Source: Arthrobacter zhaoxinii
GTDB taxonomy: Bacteria > Actinomycetota > Actinomycetes > Actinomycetales > Micrococcaceae
Direction of reading: 5' to 3'
NCBI RefSeq assembly: GCF_025244925.1
Contig: NZ_CP104275.1
Span: forward strand, 1,674,001 to 1,738,000
Length of the DNA stretch: 64,000 nucleotides
The notes beneath the pieces are model-generated. The model was not told where the DNA came from. It did not search any database and worked only from the letters and a program-made list of their open reading frames with translations. Positions 16,060 to 24,138 of the stretch are shown one piece after another. The first letter of the stretch is position 1. Each line of letters starts with the position of its first letter. Made by a program: the position numbers and the translations under genes.

Positions 16060-16311
16060 CTAGATGCACGTGCCGGTGTAGGGATCGCACAGGGACTGCC
16101 CGGTGGGGACGGCGGCAACGCCGTCGCCGCCGGAAACCAGCCGGAGCGCACCCATCTCTTCCAGTTCGGTCAGCACATTCAGGGTCTGCACCCCGCCCAG
16201 GTCAAACTCCTCGGCAATGTCCTGCGGCTGGACCCGGCCGTAGCGGGCCACATAGTCAATGACCCGCTGCCGGGTGGAAAGCTGGATGTTTTCATCGGCT
16301 GTTGAGGCCAT
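16060..16311 (-). CDS. Small winged-helix DNA-binding protein with C-terminal cysteine pair
   Basis: 83 aa from ATG 16311, preceded by AAGGACACC spacing that decides the start against an upstream frame extension. Residues about 10-60 (STRQRVIDYVARYGRVQPQ, DIAEEFDLGGVQTLNVLTEL, EEMGALRLV) read as a winged helix in which a helix-turn-helix is followed by a wing. The protein ends in CDPYTGTCI, two cysteines seven residues apart, which could sense redox state or bind metal (compare FeoC-like proteins). Its stop is 4 nt from the convergent PBP stop. The target is unknown. Confidence 0.7.
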   Translation of the reverse strand: MASTADENIQLSTRQRVIDYVARYGRVQPQDIAEEFDLGGVQTLNVLTELEEMGALRLVSGGDGVAAVPTGQSLCDPYTGTCI

Positions 16312-16442
16312 GGTGTCCTTCTCTTTCTGCGGTTGGTTCTCCTGCTTTAAGCGCAGCCGGCCGGGAGGAAATTCCCGAAGGTAAGCGTGCTGATGGCAGA
16401 CTGTAAGGGGCATTACTCCACCACGCGAAGGGAAGAAACCGT

Positions 16443-17780
16443 ATGACGACGCCGGACTGGGTGGATCACGTGGTGTGGTGGCAGGTCTACCCGCTGGGCT
16501 TCGCCGGCGCCGAGAAGGCGGCTCTTCCGGAGCAGGCCCCCGTGCAGCACGGGCTGGCGAAGCTGGTCCCGTGGCTGGATTACCTCGTGGAGATGGGCGC
16601 CTCCGGGCTCGCCCTCGGGCCGGTGTTTGCCTCCGAGACCCACGGGTACGACACCACGGACTACTACCGCATCGACCCTCGGCTGGGCGACGACGCAGAT
16701 TTCGACGAACTGGTGACGCAGGCGCACGCCCGCGGAATCCGGGTCCTGCTGGACGGCGTCTTCAACCACACCGGCCGCTCCTTCGCACCCTTCCGGCAGG
16801 CGCTGGAGCAGGGCCCGGAGGCGGCGACGGCGGACTGGTTCGGCATCACCTGGCCGCAGGGCTGGACACCAGGGACCGAACCGGACTACGCGGACTTCGA
16901 GGGCCACCACCACCTGGTTGCCCTGAACCACGCCGAGCCGGCCGTGGCGGACTTCGTGGCCGACGTGATGAAGCACTGGCTGCGCCGCGGCGCGGACGGC
17001 TGGCGCCTGGATGCCGCCTACGCCGTGCCGTCGTCGTTCTGGGCCGCCGTGCTGGACAATGTGCGCAGCGAGTTCCCCGAAGCTTATTTCGTCGGGGAGT
17101 ACATCCACGGCGACTATCCGGCGGACGTGCTCGCCGGCCAGCTGGATTCCGTGACCCAGTATGAACTGTGGAAGGCGGTCTGGAGTTCCCTTGCCGAGGC
17201 GAACTTCTACGAACTGGCGGCCGCACTGGAGCGGCACAACACCTTCCTGGACACCTTCGTTCCGCTGACGTTCATCGGCAACCATGACGTGACCCGCATT
17301 GCCAGCCGGCTGGACCCCTCCGGCAGGCTGGCACACGCGCTGGTGCTCCTGTTCACCCTGCCGGGCACTCCGGTGGTCTATTACGGCGACGAGCAGGGGT
17401 ACCGCGGCATCAAGGAAGACCGCGCCGGGGGAGACGACGACATCCGTCCGTCCTTCCCCGCTTCGCCGGACGAGCTCTCGGCGGTCGGGCAGCCGCTCTA
17501 CCATCTGCACCAGGAACTGATCGGGCTGCGGCGCCGGCACCACTGGGTGCATGCCGCCCGCACCCGGGTACACACACTGGCCAACGAGCAGCTCGTCTAC
17601 GAGGTGTACGACGCCGGCCACTCGCTCTTCGTGGCCATGAACCTCGCGGACACCTCGGTCACCGTGCAGGTGCCGGCCGCCGCCCGGGACGTCCTCGCCG
17701 GTGCAGGCGGGCTGGACGGAACGGGCGGGCGGCTGGCTCTGCAGGCGCTGGGCTGGGCCGTTCTCGGCCCTGCGTCTTAG
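16443..17780 (+). CDS. Alpha-amylase family (GH13) enzyme
   Basis: 445 aa. A (beta/alpha)8 barrel with the four GH13 regions: DGVFNHTG (about 105-112), GWRLDAAY with the nucleophile Asp (about 190), FVGEYIHGD with the acid/base Glu (about 218) and FIGNHDVTR with the transition-state Asp (about 280). VVYYGDEQGYRG lies in the barrel end, and a small beta-sandwich C-terminal domain follows. No signal peptide, so the enzyme should be cytosolic and act on maltodextrins, trehalose or a similar alpha-glucoside; the exact substrate cannot be assigned. It diverges from the winged-helix gene across 131 nt. TAG at 17778-17780. Confidence 0.9.
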   Translation: MTTPDWVDHVVWWQVYPLGFAGAEKAALPEQAPVQHGLAKLVPWLDYLVEMGASGLALGPVFASETHGYDTTDYYRIDPRLGDDADFDELVTQAHARGIRVLLDGVFNHTGRSFAPFRQALEQGPEAATADWFGITWPQGWTPGTEPDYADFEGHHHLVALNHAEPAVADFVADVMKHWLRRGADGWRLDAAYAVPSSFWAAVLDNVRSEFPEAYFVGEYIHGDYPADVLAGQLDSVTQYELWKAVWSSLAEANFYELAAALERHNTFLDTFVPLTFIGNHDVTRIASRLDPSGRLAHALVLLFTLPGTPVVYYGDEQGYRGIKEDRAGGDDDIRPSFPASPDELSAVGQPLYHLHQELIGLRRRHHWVHAARTRVHTLANEQLVYEVYDAGHSLFVAMNLADTSVTVQVPAAARDVLAGAGGLDGTGGRLALQALGWAVLGPAS

Positions 17781-17791
17781 TACAGCTTGGC

Positions 17792-18541
17792 CTAGTACAG
17801 CTTGATGGTGCCGCCGTCGGCCATGAGGGTCTGGCCGGTCAGGTACTGCGAATCCTCGCTGGCAAGGAAGACGACGATGGGGGCAATGTCCGTTTCGGGA
17901 TCGCCCAGGCGGCCCAGCGGGACGCCGTCGACAACTTCCTGGTAGGCCTCCGGGAACGCCTTGCTCCACTGGACAATGCCGGGAGTGAGCGCGACGGGGG
18001 AGACGACGTTCACGCGGATGCCGTCCACGGCCCATTCATTGGCCGCGGTGCGGGAGATGGCGCGGATGGCTTCCTTAGCCGCTGCGTAGGCCACCTGGTT
18101 CGGCAGGCCCTTGATACCGGCGCCGGAGCCGAAGTTGATGATGCTGCCGCGGGTCTTCTTCAGCTCCGGGTAGGCGGCGCGCATCAGGTGGAAGGTCGCC
18201 ATGGTGCCCGTGTTGAAGGACAGGTCCCAGATCTCCGGCGTGGTTTCCATGATGGGTGCCTGCTTGGAGGCGTGCGCGTTGTTGACCAGGATGTCCAGGC
18301 CGCCGAAGCGCTCCACGGTTTCGGCCACGATGGCTGCGGCGTTTTCGGCCAGCGAGATGTCCTTGGCAATGAAGATGACCTCTCCCTTGCCCTCCAGATC
18401 GGCCAGGAGCTTGTCGCCCTGCGCCTGGTCGATGTCCACTACTGCCACCTTGGCGCCCTCGGCGAGGAACCGCCGGACAATGCCCTGGCCGATGCCGCCG
18501 GCGCCTCCGGTGATGATCGCGGTCTTGTTGTTCAGTTTCAT
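17792..18541 (-). CDS. SDR family oxidoreductase
   Basis: 249 aa classical short-chain dehydrogenase. TGGAGGIGQG (about residues 11-20) is the nucleotide-binding glycine motif, VVDID (about 33-37) suggests NAD preference, NNAH corresponds to NNAG, and the active site is Ser in INFGSGAG, with YAAAK as YxxxK. LTGQTLMADGG near the end is typical. The ATG overlaps the stop of the upstream TetR gene (ATGA), so the two are translationally coupled and the TetR protein probably controls this enzyme. Substrate unknown. Confidence 0.88.
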   Translation of the reverse strand: MKLNNKTAIITGGAGGIGQGIVRRFLAEGAKVAVVDIDQAQGDKLLADLEGKGEVIFIAKDISLAENAAAIVAETVERFGGLDILVNNAHASKQAPIMETTPEIWDLSFNTGTMATFHLMRAAYPELKKTRGSIINFGSGAGIKGLPNQVAYAAAKEAIRAISRTAANEWAVDGIRVNVVSPVALTPGIVQWSKAFPEAYQEVVDGVPLGRLGDPETDIAPIVVFLASEDSQYLTGQTLMADGGTIKLY

Positions 18542-19236
18542 TTGCTTCCTTCCGTAAAACCGGACGGTTTGTCAGCGTCCGGAGCTTTGTTGAGGTTCTG
18601 TTCGACGCCGGCAATGAAGTTCGCGACGAAGAACTCCAGTGACCGGCGCGAGTCCGGATAGCTGATGCCCCGGGCCTGGAACCGGGCTGCCTGCGGATGC
18701 TCCACTGCATCGTCCGCGGTCCAGCGGCTATGCCCGGCTGCTGCCTGCCCGGACTTCTCCGGTGCCCCGGAATGTGCCGCCGTCGTGATGGCAGCCGTGC
18801 CGATCACGGCCGCCGAGATGCCCAGCAGGCAGTCAAAGCCGTCTTCTTCACTGAGGCCGGCGGAGCGCAGGCGGGTAAGGACCAGTTCCACCTCGGCCGG
18901 CGTTGCCATGTTCACGAGCCGCCGCGGAGTCAGGACAATGCGCAGCAGCCAGGGGTGCGCCGTGAAGGCACGCCATTGGGCGTCGGCCAGATGTTCGAGG
19001 GTTTCCTGCCAGCCCAGGCCGCGTCCCGGCAGGAGCGCGTAATCCCCGGCCGCGGCCTCGGCCATCAGCAGCAGCAGGGCACTGCGGTCCGCCACATGGC
19101 GGTAGAGCGCCATGGCGGAAACCCCGAACTCAGCCGCCACCCGGCGCATGGATACCGCATCCAAACCGTCCGCGTCAGCGATGCGGACGGCGGCCGCAGC
19201 TATAGCAGCGGGGCTGAGGGGCAGGTTCCGGGACAA
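18538..19236 (-). CDS. TetR family transcriptional regulator
   Basis: 232 aa. The N-terminal helix-turn-helix includes IAAAAVRIADADGLDAVSM, RRVAAEFGVSAMALYRHV, the classic TetR recognition helix. The remaining two thirds (TetR C-terminal ligand-binding region) are alanine-rich helices with WxxLEHLADAQWRAFTAHPWLL. First gene of a two-gene operon with the SDR. A candidate operator, TTTACAGTGTATA, lies 26 nt upstream of its start and suggests autoregulation. Divergent from the kdp locus. Confidence 0.88.
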   Translation of the reverse strand: MSRNLPLSPAAIAAAAVRIADADGLDAVSMRRVAAEFGVSAMALYRHVADRSALLLLMAEAAAGDYALLPGRGLGWQETLEHLADAQWRAFTAHPWLLRIVLTPRRLVNMATPAEVELVLTRLRSAGLSEEDGFDCLLGISAAVIGTAAITTAAHSGAPEKSGQAAAGHSRWTADDAVEHPQAARFQARGISYPDSRRSLEFFVANFIAGVEQNLNKAPDADKPSGFTEGSK

Positions 19237-19261
19237 GGTGTGTTCCTTCGGTGGGCGTCAG

Positions 19262-19274
19262 TTTACAGTGTATA
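19262..19274. promoter_or_regulatory. Candidate TetR operator
   Basis: TTTACA-G-TGTATA is a 13-bp inverted repeat with one mismatched pair, located 26-38 nt upstream of the TetR start, where it would cover the promoter. TTTACA/TGTAAA-type palindromes are common TetR sites. Confidence 0.45.
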
Positions 19275-19479
19275 CCGGCCCGGGCGGCGCTCCGGGGCAG
19301 ACCCGGAAGACGAGGTCATAAAACGCCCGGTACATGCATTCCGTAAGGGTTTGGCACCCCTGCGTGAGGGAAACGTGAGGATGGTCATCCGGGCGCCGGC
19401 GGAGGCATCTAATCGAATGCGGCACAAGGTGTGCCCGTGCTGCCAGTGGCGGCACGCTGACCGGCTGGGGGCAATTCCC

Positions 19480-19563
19480 GTGCTTGATGTTCTATTTGTG
19501 GTGGGCTTCGCAGGGCTTTTCGCTGCGTTTGTCCTGATGGCCGGGGCGGTGGAAAAGCTGTGA
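19480..19563 (+). CDS. 27-aa membrane micropeptide preceding kdpF
   Basis: GTG at 19480, after GGGGG 9 nt upstream, to TGA at 19561-19563. The translation [20 protein letters not shown] followed by AGAVEKL is a single hydrophobic helix with a charged C-terminus. Its stop overlaps the kdpF start by 4 nt (GTGA), so it is the first cistron of the kdp operon. It resembles KdpF in size and topology. I recall similar small open frames ahead of kdpF in other actinobacteria, but I cannot verify that here. Probable role: accessory membrane peptide of the Kdp complex. Confidence 0.65.
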   Translation: MLDVLFVVGFAGLFAAFVLMAGAVEKL

Positions 19564-19649
19564 TCGTTTTCAACGTCCTGGCGCTCTGCCTCGGGGTGGC
19601 CGCCGCCGGCTACCTCCTGGTTGCTCTTATCCGCCCGGAGCGGTTCTGA
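19560..19649 (+). CDS. kdpF: K(+)-transporting ATPase subunit F
   Basis: 29 aa: one transmembrane helix ending in the family signature [11 protein letters not shown]. KdpF stabilises the KdpABC complex. GTG start at 19560 overlaps the upstream micropeptide stop (GTGA) and the TGA stop overlaps the kdpA ATG by 1 nt (TGATG), so expression is tightly coupled to both neighbours. Confidence 0.85.
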   Translation: MIVFNVLALCLGVAAAGYLLVALIRPERF

Positions 19650-21310
19650 TGGGCGGGTGGGTAACGGTTGCGCAGGCCCTTAGCCTGGTGGTCCTGCTTG
19701 CTGCGGTCTACCGGCCGCTCGGCGACTACATGGCCCGGCTCTACTCCTCCGAAAAGCACCTCCGCGTGGAGCGCGGCTTCTACCGCCTGGCCGGAGTGGA
19801 CGGTTCCTCCGGCCAGGCCTGGCAGAGCTACCTGCGCGGCGTCCTGGTGTTCTCCGGAGCGAGCATGCTCCTGCTCTACCTGCTCCAGCGCGTCCAGCCG
19901 CTGCTGCCGGGCTCGCTCGGACTTCCGGCGGTGCCCGAGGCCCTGTCCTTCAACACGGCGGCGTCCTTCGTGGCCAACACCAACTGGCAGTCCTACTCGC
20001 CGGAAGTGACCATGGGCTACGCGGTGCAGATGCTCGGCCTCGCTGTGCAGAACTTCCTCTCGGCAGCCGTGGGACTGGCCGTGGCCGTGGCATTGATCCG
20101 CGGCCTGGCCGGACGCAACTCATCCACCATCGGCAACTTCTGGGTGGACCTGACCCGCGGCGTGCTGCGGCTGCTGCTGCCCGGGGCAGTCCTGGGTGCG
20201 ATGGTGCTGATGATCGGCGGCGTGATCCAGAACTTCAACGGCTTCACCTCGGTCACCAACCTCATCGGCGGCACCTCTACCATCCCCGGCGGGCCGGTGG
20301 CCTCCCAGGAAGCCATCAAGCTGCTGGGCACCAACGGCGGCGGCTTCTTCAACGCCAACTCCGCCCATCCGTTTGAGAATCCCAGCGGGTGGACCAACCT
20401 GGTGGAGATCTTCCTGATGCTCGTTATCCCGTTCAGCCTGCCCCGCACGTTCGGCACCATGGTGGGGGACCGCCGGCAGGGGTACGCCATCCTGGCGGCC
20501 ATGGCTGCAATCTTCACGGTGTCGCTGGCCGCGATGACGGCCTTCGAATTCGGTGCCGCGGACGGTGCAGCCGGTTCCATGGAAGGAAAGGAACAGCGGT
20601 TCGGCATCGCCGCGTCCACGCTCTTCGGCTCGACCAGCACCCTGACATCCACCGGTGCGGTGAACGCCATGCATGACAGCTTCAGCCCGCTGGGCGGCAT
20701 GATGGCCATGCTGAACATGATGCTCGGCGAAGTCGCCCCCGGCGGCGTCGGCTCCGGACTCTACGGCATGCTGATCCTGGCAATCATCACCGCCTTCGTG
20801 GCCGGCCTCCTGGTGGGACGCACCCCGGAGTACCTCGGCAAGAAGATCGGTCCGAAGGAAATCAAACTCGCCAGCCTGTACATCCTCACCATGCCGACCC
20901 TGGTCCTGGCGGGAACTGCGTTGAGCTTCGCGGTCCCGGGCATCCGGGCCGACATCGAGGGCACCTCCATCCTGAACACCGGACTCCACGGGTTCAGCGA
21001 GGTCCTGTACGCCTTCACGTCCGCGGCCAACAACAACGGCTCCGCGTTCGCCGGGCTTACGGCCAACACCCCGTGGCTGAACACGGCACTCGGCGTGGCC
21101 ATGCTCGTGGGACGCTTCCTGCCGATGATCTTCGTGATCGCCCTGGCCGGAGCCTTTGCCGAGCAGGGCAAGGTCCCCGCCTCGGCCGGCACCCTGCCCA
21201 CCCACCGGCCGCAGTCCGTGACGCTGCTGTGCGGCGTCACCGTGATCGTGACCGCCCTGACCTTCTTTCCCGTACTCGCGCTGGGTCCCCTGGCGGAAGG
21301 ACTGCAATAA
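19649..21310 (+). CDS. kdpA: Potassium-transporting ATPase potassium-binding subunit KdpA
   Basis: 553 aa (E. coli KdpA 557 aa), a superfamily-of-K+-transporters membrane protein that forms the K+ channel-like pore. Four selectivity-loop segments can be followed: [53 protein letters not shown] and [12 protein letters not shown]. About ten hydrophobic segments. The start is the ATG directly overlapping the kdpF stop; the next gene, kdpB, begins 2 nt after its stop. Confidence 0.97.
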   Translation: MGGWVTVAQALSLVVLLAAVYRPLGDYMARLYSSEKHLRVERGFYRLAGVDGSSGQAWQSYLRGVLVFSGASMLLLYLLQRVQPLLPGSLGLPAVPEALSFNTAASFVANTNWQSYSPEVTMGYAVQMLGLAVQNFLSAAVGLAVAVALIRGLAGRNSSTIGNFWVDLTRGVLRLLLPGAVLGAMVLMIGGVIQNFNGFTSVTNLIGGTSTIPGGPVASQEAIKLLGTNGGGFFNANSAHPFENPSGWTNLVEIFLMLVIPFSLPRTFGTMVGDRRQGYAILAAMAAIFTVSLAAMTAFEFGAADGAAGSMEGKEQRFGIAASTLFGSTSTLTSTGAVNAMHDSFSPLGGMMAMLNMMLGEVAPGGVGSGLYGMLILAIITAFVAGLLVGRTPEYLGKKIGPKEIKLASLYILTMPTLVLAGTALSFAVPGIRADIEGTSILNTGLHGFSEVLYAFTSAANNNGSAFAGLTANTPWLNTALGVAMLVGRFLPMIFVIALAGAFAEQGKVPASAGTLPTHRPQSVTLLCGVTVIVTALTFFPVLALGPLAEGLQ

Positions 21311-21312
21311 CC

Positions 21313-23463
21313 ATGTCCACACTTACCAAACCCCTGGAGTCCGAAGCGGCCCCGGCACCGGCTCCTGCCGCCCGCGGCATCACCGCTGGATCGCTGGCCG
21401 CCGCCCTGCCCGGAGCCTTCCGGAAAATGGACCCGCGGCTGATGGTCCGCACCCCGGTGATGTTCATTGTCGAAATCGGAGCCGTCCTGATCACTGCAAT
21501 CGCCGTCGCCGAACCCTTCCTCGGCGGTCCGCAGGATTCCGGCGGCACCCCCGTTCCCGGCGCGTTCTCCTGGCTGATCGCCGGCTGGCTCTGGGCCACC
21601 GTCATTTTCGCCAACCTCGCTGAAGCGGTGGCCGAGGGCCGCGGCAAGGCGCAGGCTGCCAGCCTGCGCAACAGCCGGGCCACCACCACCGCCTACCGGG
21701 TGGAGGGCTACGACTCCGGCCGTGATCCCGCCGCCCTCGGGGCCGCCGTCTCAGAGGTCCCCTCGGCCGATCTGGGCCTGGACGACGTGGTGGTGGTCGT
21801 AGCCGGGCAGATCATTCCCGGCGACGGCGACATCATTGACGGCATTGCCTCGGTGGACGAATCGGCAATCACCGGCGAATCCGCCCCGGTGGTCCGCGAA
21901 TCCGGCGGCGACCGCTCGGCCGTCACCGGCGGCACCCGCGTCCTGTCGGACCGGATAGTTGTCCGGATCACCAGCAAACCCGGTGAAACCTTCGTGGACC
22001 GGATGATCCGGCTCGTCGAAGGTGCCGCACGGCAGAAGACGCCCAACGAGATTGCGCTGAATATTCTCCTGGCCACCCTGTCCCTGGTCTTCATCGTGGT
22101 GGTGCTGACGCTCAACCCGCTGGCCGGCTACTCGTCTGCCACGGTCAGCATCCCGGTCCTGGTGGCCCTGCTGGTCTGCCTGATCCCCACGACCATCGGC
22201 GCGCTGCTTTCCGCCATCGGCATTGCCGGCATGGACCGCCTGGTCCAGCGCAATGTCCTGGCCATGTCCGGCCGCGCCGTGGAGGCCGCCGGTGACGTCA
22301 CCACGCTGCTGCTCGATAAAACGGGCACCATCACGTACGGCAACCGCCAGGCCGCCGGGTTCATCCCGATCAACGGCACCGAGAGCACCGACCTGATCGA
22401 CGCCGCCGTGCTGTCCTCCTTCGGTGATCCCACCCCGGAGGGCAAGTCGGTGGTGGAGCTGGCTGCCGCGAAGGGCTGCCGGCCGGAACCGCCGGCGGGC
22501 TCCGTGAGTGTGCCGTTCACTGCCCAGACGAGGATGAGCGGCATGGACTTCCCCGACGGAGCGAAGATCCGCAAGGGAGCGTCCTCGGCCATCCTGGACT
22601 GGACCGCCGAATCCGGCGGAATAGAGGTGGACGTCCTGATGGCCGTCGAGGACCAGGTCAAGAAGATCTCCACCGGGGGCGGCACTCCGCTGCTGGTGGC
22701 GGTCCGGGACGCCGACGGCGGCACCCGGGTGCTCGGCGTCGTCCACCTCAAGGACGTGGTTAAGGAGGGTCTGAAGGAACGCTTCACCCAGCTGCGGGCC
22801 ATGGGCATCCGCACCGTCATGATCACCGGCGACAACCCGTACACCGCCAAGGCCATTGCCGCCGAGGCGGGAGTGGACGACTTCCTCGCCGAAGCCACCC
22901 CCGAAGACAAGATGGCCCTGATCCGCCGCGAACAGGCCGGCGGGCACCTGGTGGCGATGACCGGTGACGGCACCAACGACGCCCCGGCACTGGCCCAGGC
23001 CGACGTCGGGGTGGCCATGAACACCGGCACCTCCGCGGCCAAGGAAGCCGGCAACATGGTGGACCTGGACTCGGACCCCACCAAGCTGATCGACATCGTC
23101 GGCATCGGCAAACAGCTGCTCATCACCCGCGGCGCGCTGACCACCTTCTCCATCGCCAACGACATTGCCAAGTACTTCGCCATCATCCCGGCCATGTTCG
23201 TAGGCGTCTTCCCGGGCCTGGCCGCGCTGAACCTGATGCAGCTGCATTCGCCGGCCTCGGCCATCCTCTCCGCGGTGATCTTCAACGCGGTAATCATCGT
23301 GGCACTGATTCCGCTGGCGCTGCGCGGCGTGAAGTACCGGGCCGCCGGATCCTCCTCGATCCTCAGCCGCAACCTGCTGATCTACGGGGTGGGCGGAGTG
23401 ATTGCTCCGTTCATCGGGATCAAGCTCATCGACCTCCTGATCAGCCTGATCCCGGGGTTCTGA
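21313..23463 (+). CDS. kdpB: Potassium-transporting P-type ATPase KdpB
   Basis: 716 aa. The ATG at 21313, just past the kdpA stop, is chosen because upstream extension would run through kdp[14 protein letters not shown] holds the phosphorylated Asp335, [16 protein letters not shown] is the actuator TGES loop, the nucleotide domain has IRKGASSAI, and [16 protein letters not shown] is the hinge motif. It hydrolyses ATP to drive K+ uptake through KdpA. The N-terminus carries an Ala/Pro-rich extension (about 30 residues) relative to the E. coli protein. Confidence 0.97.
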   Translation: MSTLTKPLESEAAPAPAPAARGITAGSLAAALPGAFRKMDPRLMVRTPVMFIVEIGAVLITAIAVAEPFLGGPQDSGGTPVPGAFSWLIAGWLWATVIFANLAEAVAEGRGKAQAASLRNSRATTTAYRVEGYDSGRDPAALGAAVSEVPSADLGLDDVVVVVAGQIIPGDGDIIDGIASVDESAITGESAPVVRESGGDRSAVTGGTRVLSDRIVVRITSKPGETFVDRMIRLVEGAARQKTPNEIALNILLATLSLVFIVVVLTLNPLAGYSSATVSIPVLVALLVCLIPTTIGALLSAIGIAGMDRLVQRNVLAMSGRAVEAAGDVTTLLLDKTGTITYGNRQAAGFIPINGTESTDLIDAAVLSSFGDPTPEGKSVVELAAAKGCRPEPPAGSVSVPFTAQTRMSGMDFPDGAKIRKGASSAILDWTAESGGIEVDVLMAVEDQVKKISTGGGTPLLVAVRDADGGTRVLGVVHLKDVVKEGLKERFTQLRAMGIRTVMITGDNPYTAKAIAAEAGVDDFLAEATPEDKMALIRREQAGGHLVAMTGDGTNDAPALAQADVGVAMNTGTSAAKEAGNMVDLDSDPTKLIDIVGIGKQLLITRGALTTFSIANDIAKYFAIIPAMFVGVFPGLAALNLMQLHSPASAILSAVIFNAVIIVALIPLALRGVKYRAAGSSSILSRNLLIYGVGGVIAPFIGIKLIDLLISLIPGF

Positions 23464-23526
23464 CATGGCATCCATCATCCGCATCCACCTCATCAAACGC
23501 AGCACGTCCCTTACAAGGAGCAGGAA

Positions 23527-24135
23527 ATGAACCCCGTCCGCAGCAGCATGCGCCAGCTTGGCGTCTCCCTCCGCGTCCTGGCGGTGCTCACGCTCGTGCT
23601 CGGCGTCGGATATCCGCTGGCAGTGGCCGGAATCGGCCAGGCCGCACTGCACGGCCGGGCCAACGGCTCGATGGTCAGCAGCGGCGGCAGCGACGTGGGT
23701 TCGGAGCTGATCGGCCAGTCCTTCACGGACGCCGACGGCGCGGCCCTGCCCCAGTGGTTCCAGTCCCGGCCCTCCGCGGCCGGCGACGGGTACGACGGCG
23801 GGGCCTCCAGCGGTTCCAACCTCGGCCCCCTGAGCGAGGACCTGGCCGCCGCCGTGGCGGAGCGCCGGGGGACCGTGGCAGAGCTGGAAGGTGTGGCTCC
23901 GGAAGATGTCCCCGCCGATGCCGTCACGGCATCGGGTTCGGGGCTGGATCCGCACATCAGCCCCGAATACGCCCGGATGCAGGTGGACCGGGTGGCGCGG
24001 GAACGCGGCCTGGAACCGGAGCAGGTCTCTGCCCTGGTCGACGACGCCACGCAGGCCCCGTTCGCCGGAATTCTCGGCAGCAGCACCGTCAACGTGTTGC
24101 TTTTGAACATTTCGCTGGCGGAGCTGGACACTTAG
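23527..24135 (+). CDS. kdpC: Potassium-transporting ATPase subunit KdpC
   Basis: 202 aa. A single N-terminal membrane helix (about residues 12-37) is followed by an extracytoplasmic domain. GSELIGQSFTDADGAALPQWF, FQSRPSA and ASGSGLDPHISPEYARMQVDRVA are conserved KdpC segments. KdpC stabilises the complex and is thought to assist ATP binding by KdpB. AAGGAG sits 6 nt before the ATG. The 63-nt gap from kdpB is the only spacing of note within the operon. Confidence 0.95.
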   Translation: MNPVRSSMRQLGVSLRVLAVLTLVLGVGYPLAVAGIGQAALHGRANGSMVSSGGSDVGSELIGQSFTDADGAALPQWFQSRPSAAGDGYDGGASSGSNLGPLSEDLAAAVAERRGTVAELEGVAPEDVPADAVTASGSGLDPHISPEYARMQVDRVARERGLEPEQVSALVDDATQAPFAGILGSSTVNVLLLNISLAELDT

Positions 24136-24138
24136 TCC

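Noticed and set aside
21751..23955. Long minus-strand open frame across kdpB and kdpC
   Set aside because: Antisense shadow of clear P-type ATPase coding sequence; no domain or start signal.
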